In this document: positions 45,470-56,115 of the stretch, piece after piece
How positions within the stretch are numbered: the stretch's first letter is position 1
How the letters are laid out: the number at the start of each line of letters is the position of its first letter
From: Gentiana macrophylla
Taxonomy: Eukaryota; Streptophyta; Magnoliopsida; Gentianales; Gentianaceae
DNA length: 64,000 nt
Assembly (NCBI GenBank): GCA_026214975.1
Contig: JAOBSW010001221.1
Span: 1-64,000 of the forward strand
Direction: 5' to 3'
Position numbers and translations under genes: made by a program
Notes under the pieces: generated by a model
What the model was told of the DNA's origin: nothing
The model's input: only the letters and a program-made list of their open reading frames with translations
The model's database searches: none

Positions 45470-46800
45470 GCTCGGGTGTATATGTTGATGCAACCAAGTT
45501 TGCTACTAAGTCTCTCTTTGAACATAAGAGGTGGAATAGCCTTGGTAAGAATATCAAGCATTACGATCTGCTTTGAGGAACATACTGGAGTTGAATAATC
45601 TTGGCATCAATCTTTTCCTTCGAGAAAGTAATCATCAATGTCCACATGCTTGGTTTTATCATGATGGATAGGATCTTGACCATGCATAAGGGTGAATTAT
45701 TATCACAAAGACAAAGTGTGATAGGTTCTTTGAGGAGGTTCAAGTTGAAGTTCGGTGCACCATTTTAGCCATAGAGCTTCACAAATGCCAAGTACAAGTG
45801 CCCTGAGTTCACTTTTGCAAAGATCGCTTCTTGACACGATGAGGTTGTTTCTTGCTTCTCCAAGTAACCAGGTTCCCCATACATATGAGCAATAGCCTGT
45901 GGTAGATCGATAAATGTCAATGTGACATCCGGCCCAATCAACATCGGTGTAGACCTTGATTGATCTATCGGTAGACTTGGTGAAGAAGTGCAGGCCTTGG
46001 CGGAGTGGACTTTAAATATCTCATTATCCTATTCGCAGCATCCCAATGTTGCTCGGTAGAGGCAAAGTGCATGAACCGACCGACAGACTAACCCCATATG
46101 CAATATCAGGCCTTGTGTGAGAAAGATAGATGAGTTTACCTACAAGCCTTTGATATTGTTCTTTTCTCGACAAACAATGTCACCATGCGAGAGGTGTTAC
46201 GGGGGGTCTCTGGGGATCTGACGAGTTTGCATCCCAAACATGCCGCTTTCCTTGATAGATCCAATACATACATCCTTTGGGAGATCGAAATGCCTTTGGT
46301 GTTTCTAGCCACTTCCATACCAAGAAAGTACTTGAGGTAGCCCGGATCCTTAACTTGGAACACCTTTGCCAAGAGAGTCTTTAAATTTTGAATCTTAGTA
46401 GAGTCATCTCCAAGTAAGGATGATATCATCCACATATACAATAAGAATAGACCTTCTCGGTTGGTTGTCTTGATGAACATAGTGTGATCGAGTTGCATTG
46501 ATGATATCCAGTGAGCTTTGACCCACAGAGTAAGTTTCCCAAACCAGGCTCTTGGGGATTGCTTGGACCATATAGAGATTTTTACGAGTTTGCATACCTT
46601 GCCCTGAGTGTGAGGATTGACAAAACCAGGAGGTACATTCATATAGACTTCCTCGGTGAGATCACCATTGAGAAAATCATTTTTGATATCCAATTGGTGT
46701 AGAGGCGATCCAGTTGGACAACTAGAGAGATCGAGAACCCTGAGCGGTGTTGAGTTTTGCCACTGGTGCAAAAGTTTCCTTATAGTCAATACCATAAGTT
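45470..46800 (-). pseudogene. Copia reverse transcriptase and RNase H
   Basis: The 219-codon frame (46136-46795) contains LHQLDIKNDFLNGDLTEEVYM and PPGFVNPHTQGKVCKL. It also has SPRAWFGKL, the catalytic region as LLYMWMISSL (the YVDDI appears in the other frame near 46404-46440), and DPGYLKYFLGMEVARN. RNase H fragments (CDNNSPLCM, FSKEKIDAKIIQLQYVPQ) follow at 45561-45743. This order, RT after integrase, fits Ty1/copia. It is interrupted by several frameshifts. Confidence 0.9.
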
Positions 46801-47239
46801 TGAGTGAATCCCCTTGCTACCAATCGGCTTTGTACTTGTCAATTGTACCATCGGCATTGTATTTGATAGTGAATAACCATCTGCAGCCTAACGATCTTTT
46901 GCCTTTTGGAAGAGTTGTGAGATCCCAAGTATGATTATCCAGGAGGCGATCATCTCTGTTTTAACAAAGCTGACCTTCCACTTATCATTTTGAAGAGCCT
47001 CTGAATATTTTTAGGAATAGAGTGAGAGTCCAAGTCTGTGTAAACATGGCAAAGACAGAGACAAGCGATCATATGATAAATAAGTATGAATAGAGTGATC
47101 GATTGCAAGATCTCTTTCCCTTTCTGAGAGCAATAGGCCAATCATCAATGTCAGCAGACTGCTGGGGATCTGTAGTATCTTTGAGTGTCGAAGAGGCTCG
47201 TGGTCTACAGGCTGCGGTCGATGAGTATCATGTTCGATG

Positions 47240-48250
47240 AGTATCAGTGCACAGGGGTTTCTTTGAGGATCAAGAGGTGAGTATCGTGATCTGCACGAGG
47301 GTTAAGAGTTTGATGAGGGAAAGGGTTTAGGTCAATTTCAATTAGGTTTCCATCAGTGACTGCCTCAGTGGACTTGCTGTAGTAGGGAGTCCTTTCAAAA
47401 AAAATTACATCCATAGAATTGTAAAATTTCTTTTCAGAAGGAGAGTAACACTTGTAGCCTTTCCTGTCCTTTGCATATCCTAAGAAAATGCACTTGTGAG
47501 CCTTGGGATCAAGTTTGCTTCGTGTTGGGTATGGATATAGACAAACACAAGACAACCAAAGATTTTGGAGGTAAGCGGGAAATAAGATGGGGCAGGAGTG
47601 TGTGGTCGAGTAGGGTTTTGATTGGAGTTTTGAAGCCTAGTACCTCTTTGGGAAGTCTGCATTGATTAAGTATGTGGAGGTCAATATAGCTTCACCCCGC
47701 ATATATTTTGGAACATTAGTGGTAAACATGATAGACCTAGCCATTTCTAGCGGATGCTGTTTCTTTCTCTCAAAGAACCCCATTTTCTTTGAGGAGTTTC
47801 AACACGACTCTCGATATGGACAATCCCTTTATCCATCAAGAAATTCTGAGATGAGACTCATAATATTCAAGGGCATTGTCAGTCTTCAAAATTTTGATCT
47901 TAGTGTCAAACTGAGTGGAGACCATGTTGTAAAACTCTTGAAAGATGGATCCAACTTCATATTTATCCTTCATTAAAAATAACCAAGTGGTTCTGGTGTG
48001 GTCATCAATGAAGGTAACAAACCACCTCTTCCCTGTTATGCTTTTTACTTTTGAGGGTCCCCATACATCACTGTGAATTAAGGTGAATGGTGTGGAAGGT
48101 AAGTGAGGTAATTTTGCATACACAGATTTGGTGAGTTTGGCAAATTGACAAATATCACATTGAAGATCATTCAAATTACAACCTTTAAACAATTCAGGAT
48201 CTATAGACTTTAAATAACTAAAAGCTGGGATGTCCTAGTCTATAATGCCA
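47240..48250 (-). pseudogene. Copia integrase
   Basis: The 47836-48192 frame reads CNLNDLQCDICQFAKLTKSVY (zinc-binding part), LIHSDVWGPSKV (first Asp) and WFVTFIDDHTRTTWLFLMK, then KTDNALEYY (second Asp and start of the next motif). The C-terminal part at 47244-47555 has SKLDPKAHKCIFLGYAKDRKGYKCY, the conserved copia integrase tail. It is split by frameshifts near 47560-47830. Confidence 0.9.
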
Positions 48251-48599
48251 TAACATGATATTGTCTAGGTTTTGAGTGCAGTCTGAGGCGATTCAGTCTT
48301 GATCTTACATCTTCAAGCAGGTTGACCACAAACAATCTGAGCAAGGTTTAGCATCCCAATCAACGCCTTTGAGAAATGATCCTAGAATGTGCACCGATTC
48401 TCATTAAAAACAACGATCCATTTCAAATCTTTAGTAAGTTTCTTGTGTGATATGAGATTGCAATCTAATTTTGGAACAAATAGGACATCCCGCAGCATAT
48501 CTTATTAGTAAGGTGCACCTTACCAAAACCTTTTGCACTAGAAATAGATCCATCAATGAGCCTTAATATTGTGAATTTGGGGACATGGCATAAGTTGAG

Positions 48600-49740
48600 T
48601 AATGAGATTTTTATTACAGGTCATATGGGATGAGGGCCAGAGTCAACAATCCAGGTTTCATTACTAATAGATGAGTAGAATTTTTGTCAGATTGGCATGA
48701 GAGGCTATGTCAAGAGAGTGACTACCTTCCTTTTGTTGTGTTAGGAAGGCTTTGAATGCGACAAGTTGTGCATTCAACCTGTTGTCATCTTCTTCCTCAC
48801 TTACGTGTATGCCTCGCCTCGACTTTCCTTGGTGTCTTGAGGTCTTGGAGGAGTTAGGCTTGCCATGTAGTTTCCAGCAAGTGTCCTTGGTGTGATTTGT
48901 GCGTTTGCAGTGGTCACAGAACAGCTTCCAAGTTTTATCAGTAGGCTTCCTGTAAGCTTCAGTAGGGTTCTGACGGTCGGCACAGGTGGCACTCTCGAAG
49001 AGGGGTTGTCAGTAGGGAGTTCAAGAGCATCACTTTCCCCATGCTTTCCTCATGTTTGACCTCAAAGCAAACATGGATTTGAGATTTGGGAGAGGTTTAG
49101 TAGCTAGAATTCTACCTCTAACATCATCAAGAGTAGGATTCAGTCCAGTGAGGAACTTGAATACTCTCTTCTTTTCTATGATGTCTTTATATAGAGCAGC
49201 ATCCTTGACATCATTCCACGTGTGAGTTTCCAACATATCTAGGTGTTTCCATGCCTTAGATAGTTGATTGAAATATTGAGTTACTGTATATATCTCCTTG
49301 TCTGCATTTTGAATCTGAGCTTGAGTTCATAGACTTGGATGTATTGTCCTTTTTGAGTAAAGGTCTCGGCATTATCCTGCATTTCCTTAGCAAGTGTCAT
49401 ACATCATGAAGTTCTCATCGATCTCTTTTGTCATAGACCTCGTGAGGATGGTCATGACTTGGTTATTTTCGTGTCCCATGCTTCAAACTTGGGGTCAATT
49501 TCACAGAGGGCGGGTTTGGAAACTGCATGAGATATCCCATCTTGCCCTGGCCGGAGATATACATTTTCATAGACCTTGACCATAGCAAGTAATTGTTACC
49601 ATCAAGTTTATGATTTGTAAAGAAGAGTGTTCGATTATCCGGTCTCACGAGGCGGTGTGAGTCATGAAGAAGATGAAACTTCGAGATAATGTCGACATTT
49701 TTCCGAAAAGGAACCGAGTTTTGCAAATGGATATTAGAAC
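48600..49740 (-). pseudogene. gag: Copia gag and protease
   Basis: The gag N-terminal domain lies near 49463-49660 (HKLDGNNYLLWSRSMKMYISGQGK), with VFKFLTGLNPTLDDVRGRIL at 49030-49236. A CCHC knuckle (CDHCKRTNHTKDTC, then WKLHGKP) lies around 48865-48910 in another frame. The protease signature WIVDSG is at about 48636-48653, damaged right after the active site. This matches the UBN2-type copia gag family. Confidence 0.85.
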
Positions 49741-49747
49741 TCAAGAA

Positions 49748-49760
49748 GGCTCCGATACCA
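49748..49760 (-). other. Copia primer binding site, initiator-Met type
   Basis: GGCTCCGATACCA on the plus strand (sense TGGTATCGGAGCC) directly abuts the 5' LTR at 49761. Confidence 0.9.
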
Positions 49761-50142
49761 TGAAGAGAGTTTGAGAATGTGATAAACACAAGAGTAAACT
49801 TCAACTTAGTTTATTCATTGATATGAGAGGTGTATAAATAGATACAATTGAGAGAGACTAGCACTAGCTTGGCGGCCACTGAGTATGTAGATGTGGCATG
49901 CAAGCATGCAAAAGTAAAAGTAAAAGTAAAAGCTACGCCTATGACATATTAATTGTGTCTATGACATAAAGTAAACTAGAGTTTGACATATTAATTGTTT
50001 ATATGTATCACAATTAATATGTCTTTTACAATTAAATAAAGTGTACAAAATATCTTGTACGAATTCTCGAGGTCATTGGGCACCTCTTGAACTTCACATG
50101 AGACTTAGCAATCTGCTGAAGTAATGCTGTAATATTTCCACA
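49761..50142 (-). repeat. 5' LTR of copia element
   Basis: Direct repeat of 45081-45460, followed by the CTAAG duplication. Differences from the left copy are mostly short indels. Confidence 0.93.
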
Positions 50143-50147
50143 CTAAG

Positions 50148-50245
50148 TCTAGTCGAACCACTGCAACGTACATCACACGTGGAGGGGAGTCGATTGAGCC
50201 GAAGCTCGGTGAACTCGCCCATCCCTTTTGATTTCAAGCATTTTT
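50148..50245 (-). mobile_element. LARD-family relic, right part
   Basis: Its reverse complement resembles 25150-25250 of the LARD interior (CGGCTC-ATCGACT, CCTCCACGTGTG). It continues the relic at 44600-45080, so the copia element split it. Confidence 0.6.
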
Positions 50246-50407
50246 CAGAGAACGTATAAGACAATTTATGACTTTTCTATTAGGTTACACGCATAATGGG
50301 GTGTTATTTTCCTTAACTAACTTTTCCAAAAAATACTAACCAATTATTTTCCTTTAATTGTCCATTAATTAATTGAGTCCCAAATCCCATAAACATATAA
50401 ATATATT

Positions 50408-50643
<236 letters not shown>

Positions 50644-50694
50644 ATACATTTAATCCAGAATAAATTAATATAATATTTTGTTTTCTCAAAAAAG

Positions 50695-51205
50695 TCATGT
50701 CTTCCATTTTTTTTTTCCAAAAATCGGAATATTAGAATCAATGAACATTTGATAGAAATATTTACCGATTTCGGCACCATTCATGTTTCTAGCATTTGAG
50801 GGCATAACATCGATCATAGCCAATGATGTCGGTGCCACAAATGAATGGAGAGTGATAGATACACAAAAATTGTACAAAGAAATTATCTTATCTTTACATT
50901 TAAATAACAAAAATTTAAAAACTCAAAAGACAAAACATCTGCACTGTTGGATTATTTTCTATACACAATTTCCGTGCACATTTTTGTGCCTTAATCATTT
51001 CTGTAATTGAATTGCTTTTAGGAATTGCCTTTGATGTCCAATGACTCTCTGCCTGCAGAATTAAGCAAATGTTGATCATAGTCAATTGCTTTTTGTTGTT
51101 AGGAATTAGGATTGTAGGGGAATATTTGCGAGGTCGTCGGTAACGTCGTTCACTTCCCCAAAGTTTGACTAGGAACTCCTCAAAGCTCATCTCTCCATAA
51201 GTTTC
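50695..51205 (-). pseudogene. Possible group A bZIP (ABI5/AREB-like) relic
   Basis: On the minus strand near 51150-51205 the sequence reads ETYGEMSFEEFLVK. This resembles the conserved GEMTLEEFLVKAGVV motif of group A bZIP factors, and is followed after a frame change by FGEVNDVTDDL. A splice-acceptor-like site (CTTAATTCTGCAG) lies near 51057, then a 45-codon stretch with EMIKAQKCARK, only weakly like a basic region. The 50695-50910 frame downstream has no known domain. It is a relic at best; the match rests mainly on one short motif. Confidence 0.3.
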
Positions 51206-51333
51206 CTGTATATATCGACAACGGATTTAGTATAAATTTTATATGAAAAATATTTGTGATCCACAACAAAATAATTAGAACATAGTACACTATACATTTT
51301 CTTACTATTGATCTTTGTGAGACATATAGTAAT

Positions 51334-51967
51334 CGTAAAGTTACACATCAGTAAAGCAAGTGAATACTTACCCCCAAATAAGAGTGAGACATAATAGTAT
51401 TGTCAACTCGGGTTAGCCATATTAGACCAACCGAGGACGACAATTAAATCAGCTGACCGGACCATTATGACATATTTGGCACTACCAGGCCCAGGGTCTG
51501 GGGCGTTACAGAATAATATTCAAAGCCGACTACTAGATGGAAGTATGCGTTGCACCGTTAGACACAATGTAAGGATGATCTCTAGTTACCTCTGGTAGGG
51601 ATGAAACTGGGACAATTCAAGTATTGGCCGTCTGGCGAGACGCTTGATCCCCTTATAAAGGGAGAATGTAAACTATGCGTTGAACCGTTAGAGATGGTGT
51701 AAGGATGGTCTCCAGTTACTTCTGGTAGAGACGAAACCGGGACGATTCTTGGTTGTCCTGGCGAGGACGCCAGTCCCTTATAAGTGGGGGGTGGAATTTA
51801 AAATCTCACATCGGTAAAATAATTTATTGCTCACCCTTGTGAGATATAAAGGTCTTGTTAACACGAGTTAGCACTTCTAGACCAAGCGATGACGACGTTC
51901 TAAGAAGTTGACTGGATCATATAGGACTTATTTAGCACTGTCAGACCCGGGGTCTTGAGGCGTTACA
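51334..51967 (+). mobile_element. TRIM-like miniature LTR retrotransposon
   Basis: Two diverged direct repeats of about 177 bases (51334-51510 and 51792-51967) both end GGCGTTACA. After the first, ATATTCAAAGCCGAC is a decayed TGGTATCAGAGCC-like primer site; before the second, AAGTGGGGGG is the polypurine tract. The interior is about 280 bases, made largely of two tandem copies (51541-51665, 51674-51792) of a 120-130 base unit. GTAAT on both sides (51329-51333, 51968-51972) is a probable target duplication. It has no coding capacity. Confidence 0.75.
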
Positions 51968-52195
51968 GTAATCAATAGGTCCTATATAATATTAATAATT
52001 AATAATATAAAATTGTTTTATATTATTGTATTGACAATTTTGTTGTGACATTGCTGATTGTAGATACACGATTTCCAAATTGCTCCTCCAACTAAATATG
52101 ACTAGACTTACACATATTTTATATAGCAAATTTTAGATGCAATGTTCTTACTAAATATCTTAGAAATTTCTGGATTTAACCTGTTCAATAATGAC

Positions 52196-53291
52196 TGGGG
52201 AATTTTTTTATAGACGGAAATACAAAATATATACTTTTAGTTAAAAATAGTTTTTGTTGTATATCCCTATTTTTGTTTCTTACAATCATAATTCCGTTAA
52301 AATACTCAGTAGGCCGGAATATTTTTCCAATGAGACGGATTATTTTTTAATGAGCCCGGACTAAAATAACACGTCATGTGCAATTTTTTTAATCCGGCCG
52401 GGCTAAAACTCACATCCTGCATATCAATTTTTTCTTATTTAATATTACAAAACAGAAAAATATTTTTTTTTTTTTTATTTTTATTTTTTTTATATATTAA
52501 TATAACATATTGCAAAACCCATGTAGGAGATGTTGTTGTGCATATTTCTTGATTTTCTGTTTTCAAAAGTCGATTGATTTGTTCATCAAGAAATTGATGC
52601 TTAAGAGTTGCTTAGCTGTACATCGATCTTTCGGGTTTCTTTTTAGACATTTGATCGGAAAGATTTTCTGGGATTTCAGGGGAACAATCGATCTACGAAT
52701 GCAATTTTCTGCGTTGTAGCATTAGCCCATGGTGGTGAACAACCTGTAGCCATATCTGCAGGGGTGCCATGTTCTTCCCACGCTCCACCTCTGGAGCCAT
52801 AAGCATCGGCATTCCGGCAATCGGAACTCACACTCCGGACACCGGAGGAGTACTATTTAGCCATTTGGGACATCCAAAATCTGCAATTTGGCATCCATTT
52901 TTTACTGTTAAAATATTTTGACCCTTGATATCACAATGCACAATCCCAGTTGATCGAATGCAACCCGTCAACAATTTTCCTTGCATAGCAGCTAATCATC
53001 GGTTCATAAAATATAGAAGATATGGGATTTTGCTGTTTTGTTATATTAAAAAAAAATTTATATCGAGGACGTGAGTTTTTAGCCCGGCCGGATGAAAAAA
53101 AGTGTTCAGGACGTGTTATTTTAGTCCGACCTCAACAAAAATAGCTCGGCCTCATTAAAAAATAACTCATCCCTTTGAAAAAATAGCCCGTCCTACTGAG
53201 TTTTTTGACGGGATATGATTATAAGAAATAAAAATAATGGTATACAACAAAAACTATTTTTACCTAAACGTATATATTTTAAATTCTCCCA
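52196..53291. mobile_element. MULE-like element with about 240-base inverted ends (Pack-MULE candidate)
   Basis: 52196-52440 and 53050-53291 are long imperfect inverted repeats. Shared blocks include GGACTAAAATAACACGTC, CCGGCCGGGCTAAAA, AAAATAGTTTTTGTTGTATA and ACTCAGTAGG. The interior (about 52500-53000) is a kinase gene fragment rather than transposase. Termini are approximate and no clear 9-base duplication was found, so the superfamily is a guess from the long inverted ends and gene capture. Confidence 0.75.
52505..53000 (-). pseudogene. Captured MAPKKK (MAPKKK17/18-like) C-lobe fragment
   Basis: On the minus strand one frame with a single stop reads GIVHCDIKGQNILTV (catalytic loop), CQIADFGCPKWLN (DFG motif), then IAGMPMLMAPEVERGK (APE motif). 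Shifted frames continue with MATGCSPPWAN, IPEIPENLSDQ, ATLKHQFLDEQI and a tail ending SPTWVLQY. This is the lower lobe and tail of a plant MAP kinase kinase kinase of the intronless HCDIKG class. The upper lobe with the ATP-binding loop and catalytic Lys is absent, so it is not an active kinase. It lies wholly between the inverted ends. Confidence 0.85.
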
Positions 53292-53389
53292 TACGTGTGT
53301 ACTTGTACAAAATTAAATTCAAAGGTTTCAAAAACCACAGCCTCGGCTAATACACATATCAATAAATAAATAATCGTTATATATTAATT

Positions 53390-53625
53390 AGGTTAAAGGT
53401 TGTGAAGGACTGTTTTTGATCTAAAATGAGGAAAAATGACAAGAAAAAAAGATAGTGGTTGAGAAGGACAAAGCAAGATTCACTACGTGTGTTACTACAC
53501 GCTGCTACAATCACATGTAGTAACACATGTAATAATACGTGTGTTTGTAAACTCTCAACCATTATGCTTTTTTTTTCTTGTCTTTTTTTCCTATTTCAGT
53601 ATCTTATTTTGTATTCTTCTCCTCC
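53390..53625. mobile_element. Small foldback/MITE-like element
   Basis: The left part (AAAATGACAAGAAAAAAAGAT then GTGGTTGAGA, 53430-53465) is the inverted image of the right part (CTCTCAACCATTATGC then TTTTTCTTGTC, 53556-53590). The centre contains ACATGTAGTAACACATGT-type palindromes. The ends are not well defined. Confidence 0.5.
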
Positions 53626-54229
53626 TACTTTATTAATTAATGTGATACATATATTCTACGAACCAACAAAGTAAAACGCGAATTACATAACTCATGTAAT
53701 ATCTTTTACTAAATGCGCCCCAATACATGAGTTATTCACCTCTTTGGGGTTGTCTCAAAATATAGAATATAAAATATAAAATATAAGTTTACTGTACGAA
53801 CGAAACATGTGTTACTCTTTTTGAATGTTACCATAAGTTCTTATCAATCTAAATCATTTATCAAAAGACACTTTAGTAATTTATGTATTCGTCAACTTTC
53901 TTAATCTATGTAATATAATAATAATTACTCAAGGAAACGTTATACCTTAATTATATCACGGACAATTAGACTCAACTCAACATCTCCATTAGCGTCAATC
54001 ATTAGTATCATCTAAGTTTAATTTATCGTTAATAACTATGTACATTTAATTAGTTCATGTTTTAACGATCGTAACCATCATTTAGCAACGAGTCACGATC
54101 CCTAGCTAATTATTTAAAAAGTCATTGTTTTGACTACAACTTTTAATATAAAACCGTTAACATATAATAAATCATTATACATAATCAATATCCACCTCGT
54201 CGTTAATTGAGATTCAAATATCAAATATA
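53626..54229. other. AT-rich intergenic, nothing seen
   Basis: No ORF, repeat or RNA gene is apparent. Confidence 0.5.
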
Positions 54230-54788
54230 CTACCTCCGTCACAAAATGTAAACTCATTTAACATTTGATTTTGTCTTATAATGTAATTCCATTTAAATAT
54301 CCAATGAAACATTTATTACATTATTTTCTTCTTTTACCCATCATTTATTATATACACACGCACTTTTCACTACTTTCCATTAATAACAATCAAATGTCAT
54401 TTTAAATTTTTTTAATCGAAATTAATGAGACATAACTCATTTAAACATCTTTTCAATAATCCCTCCGTTTTTTTATCTGTCACATTTCAAAATTTGTGCT
54501 ATTTTTATTTATCTATCATTTACATTTCCAATACATCATTTATTGTTTTTCCCTACTTTACCAATAAAGTATTTACATCTCCAATAAATAAATACATTTC
54601 CAATATTAAAAACGCCATTACCAACAAAGTATTTACATATCCAATAAAAAAATACATTTCCAATACTATCTTTTAGACATATTAATTACTTTATTAATCT
54701 CTGTTATTCTTCTCTTGGCGACATATAAAAAAACGGAGGGAGTATGTGTGAATAAGTCCAAACGATTTACATTTTGGGACGGATGATG
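54230..54788. mobile_element. Stowaway-like (Tc1/mariner) MITE, outer
   Basis: The ends CTACCTCCGTCACAAAATGT and, reverse-complemented, CATCATCCGTCCCAAAATGT have the CTCCGTCC core of plant mariner MITEs. TA precedes the left end. A second MITE is nested inside. There is no coding sequence. Confidence 0.75.
54459..54742. mobile_element. Stowaway-like MITE, inner
   Basis: The ends are TCCCTCCGTTTTTTTATCTG and, reverse-complemented, CTCCCTCCGTTTTTTTATAT, with TA on both sides (54457-54458, 54743-54744). It contains a direct repeat with AAAGTATTTACATCTCCAAT (about 54566 and 54627). Confidence 0.8.
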
Positions 54789-54886
54789 TTACTAAACATA
54801 ATATTCTATAATTAACGAAATCGCACATTGAATTAAGGGGAAATTAGAGCGAAGAACTAATATATTTTTTTAATTAGTGAATATGA

Positions 54887-55432
54887 TAGTTTTTCCAACT
54901 TTTGCCTAAAGGACAAAACTATTTATAAAAAAAAGCTGCGCCTTTCCTCAAACAAAATAAAAATACAGCATTTATTTTTCATCCAACATTTTTAAACGTT
55001 TATATCTCTTAATCTACAACTCCAAACTTGAAAATTCTTTCACCAATTTTTTTTATTTTTTCATTCACTTTATTTTGAGACCACGTCAACCATATTCCAA
55101 CATAATTTCCGAAAATCAACGGCCGAAATCAAGTATTATTCGAAACTCACTATCAAAATTCACTGATTTTCGGGATTTATTTGCAATATTCACCAAGTGA
55201 ATTTCAACAGCGAATCTCACGAAAAACGATGTCATGATGTTGAACCAAGTCTCAAAACGAGGAGAATGAAAAATAGAAAAAAAAAATTGTGAAATGTTTA
55301 TAATGTCTGGAGATCTAAATCAAAAGATGTGAGTGTTTGAAAATGAAGGTGGAAAGAGGAAAAAAAAAAGTGCATGAATACATGTAGTATTTTTTTAGTC
55401 CTTTAATCTATAAAAATTGTAGAAGTTGTCCC
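54887..55432. mobile_element. MITE-like family M, copy 2 (inverted)
   Basis: It is inverted relative to copy 1 (17201-17712). The right end, reverse-complemented, reads GGGACAACTTCTACAATTTT then TAAAGGACT; the left end reads CCAACTTTTGCCTAAAGGAC. Interior blocks (TCAAAACGAGGAGAATGAAA, GGAGATCTAAATCAAAAGAT) match copy 1. Its right end runs into the repeat-protein frame at 55433. Confidence 0.65.
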
Positions 55433-55860
55433 GCTCCCATTTATCCTCTAAGAGTCCTGTATTGCAATCTGATCCAGTATTGACATGACCGCCTACAAAG
55501 TCCTCAAAGAATCCTATATCGATAAGTGATTCAATATTTACTTGACCGCTTGCTATGTCATCCAACATCCCTGTATTTCCACGCGATCCAATATTCACTT
55601 GACTACTTCCAATGTCATCCAACAGCCCCGTAGTTCCCCATGATCCAATATTAATTGAATGCATAGGATCAACATAATCACGAGGAGCCGTAAACCCGTC
55701 ATCAATTGGAGCAAATGCCTGGACTGAAAGGGGCTCCCTTGTTGCACCAAAGGCTTCTCCATTTTATCCGTAGTATTGTTCGAAAGCAGAATTTGGATCG
55801 AAAGGAAAATTAAAGGGATTGCGTTGAAATGGATAATTATTAGGCATGGTGAATGATGGT
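55395..55860 (-). pseudogene. Broken ORF with four 19-residue tandem repeats
   Basis: The minus frame can start at MPNNYPFQRNPFNF (near 55846), has a stop after about 27 codons (EQYYG-stop), then continues open from 55759 to 55395. Residues after MHSI form four repeats of about 19: NIGSWGTTGLLDDIGSSQV, NIGSRGNTGMLDDIASGQV, NIESLIDIGFFEDFVGGHV and NTGSDCNTGLLED. The last codons run into MITE copy 2. I do not recognise the protein. It is acidic and probably the C-terminal part of a host gene; upstream frames (55860-56115) read HPYCPKINNN- and GLPNSGSYIS-like pieces without a known domain. Confidence 0.45.
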
Positions 55861-56115
55861 GGCTAAGGTTATTATTAATCTTGGGGCAATACGGATGAGC
55901 ATTAAGACCATTGAGGCTTCCTGTGATTTTAGAAATATATGAACCACTATTTGGTAGTCCGTGAAGGAATTAGTGGTGCGAGATGGGAATGTATTGTAGA
56001 TGGACTTGTGGGTCGGGTTTCCGGGGTTCTGGATAAGGAGAAAATAATGAGAATTATATAGTGCGGATTGTTGTTGGTGGTTTTGGGGTTCCTTGTTCCT
56101 TTGCAATAACCTCAT

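Larger units (their letters stand above)
45081..50142 (-). mobile_element. Short-LTR Ty1/copia element (minus strand)
   Basis: LTRs at 45081-45460 and 49761-50142 (about 380 bases, TG...CA) are flanked by the perfect duplication CTAAG (45076-45080 and 50143-50147). On the minus strand the order is gag, protease, integrase, RT, RNase H, which defines Ty1/copia. The primer site (49748-49760) matches initiator tRNA-Met. All genes have frameshifts. Confidence 0.95.
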
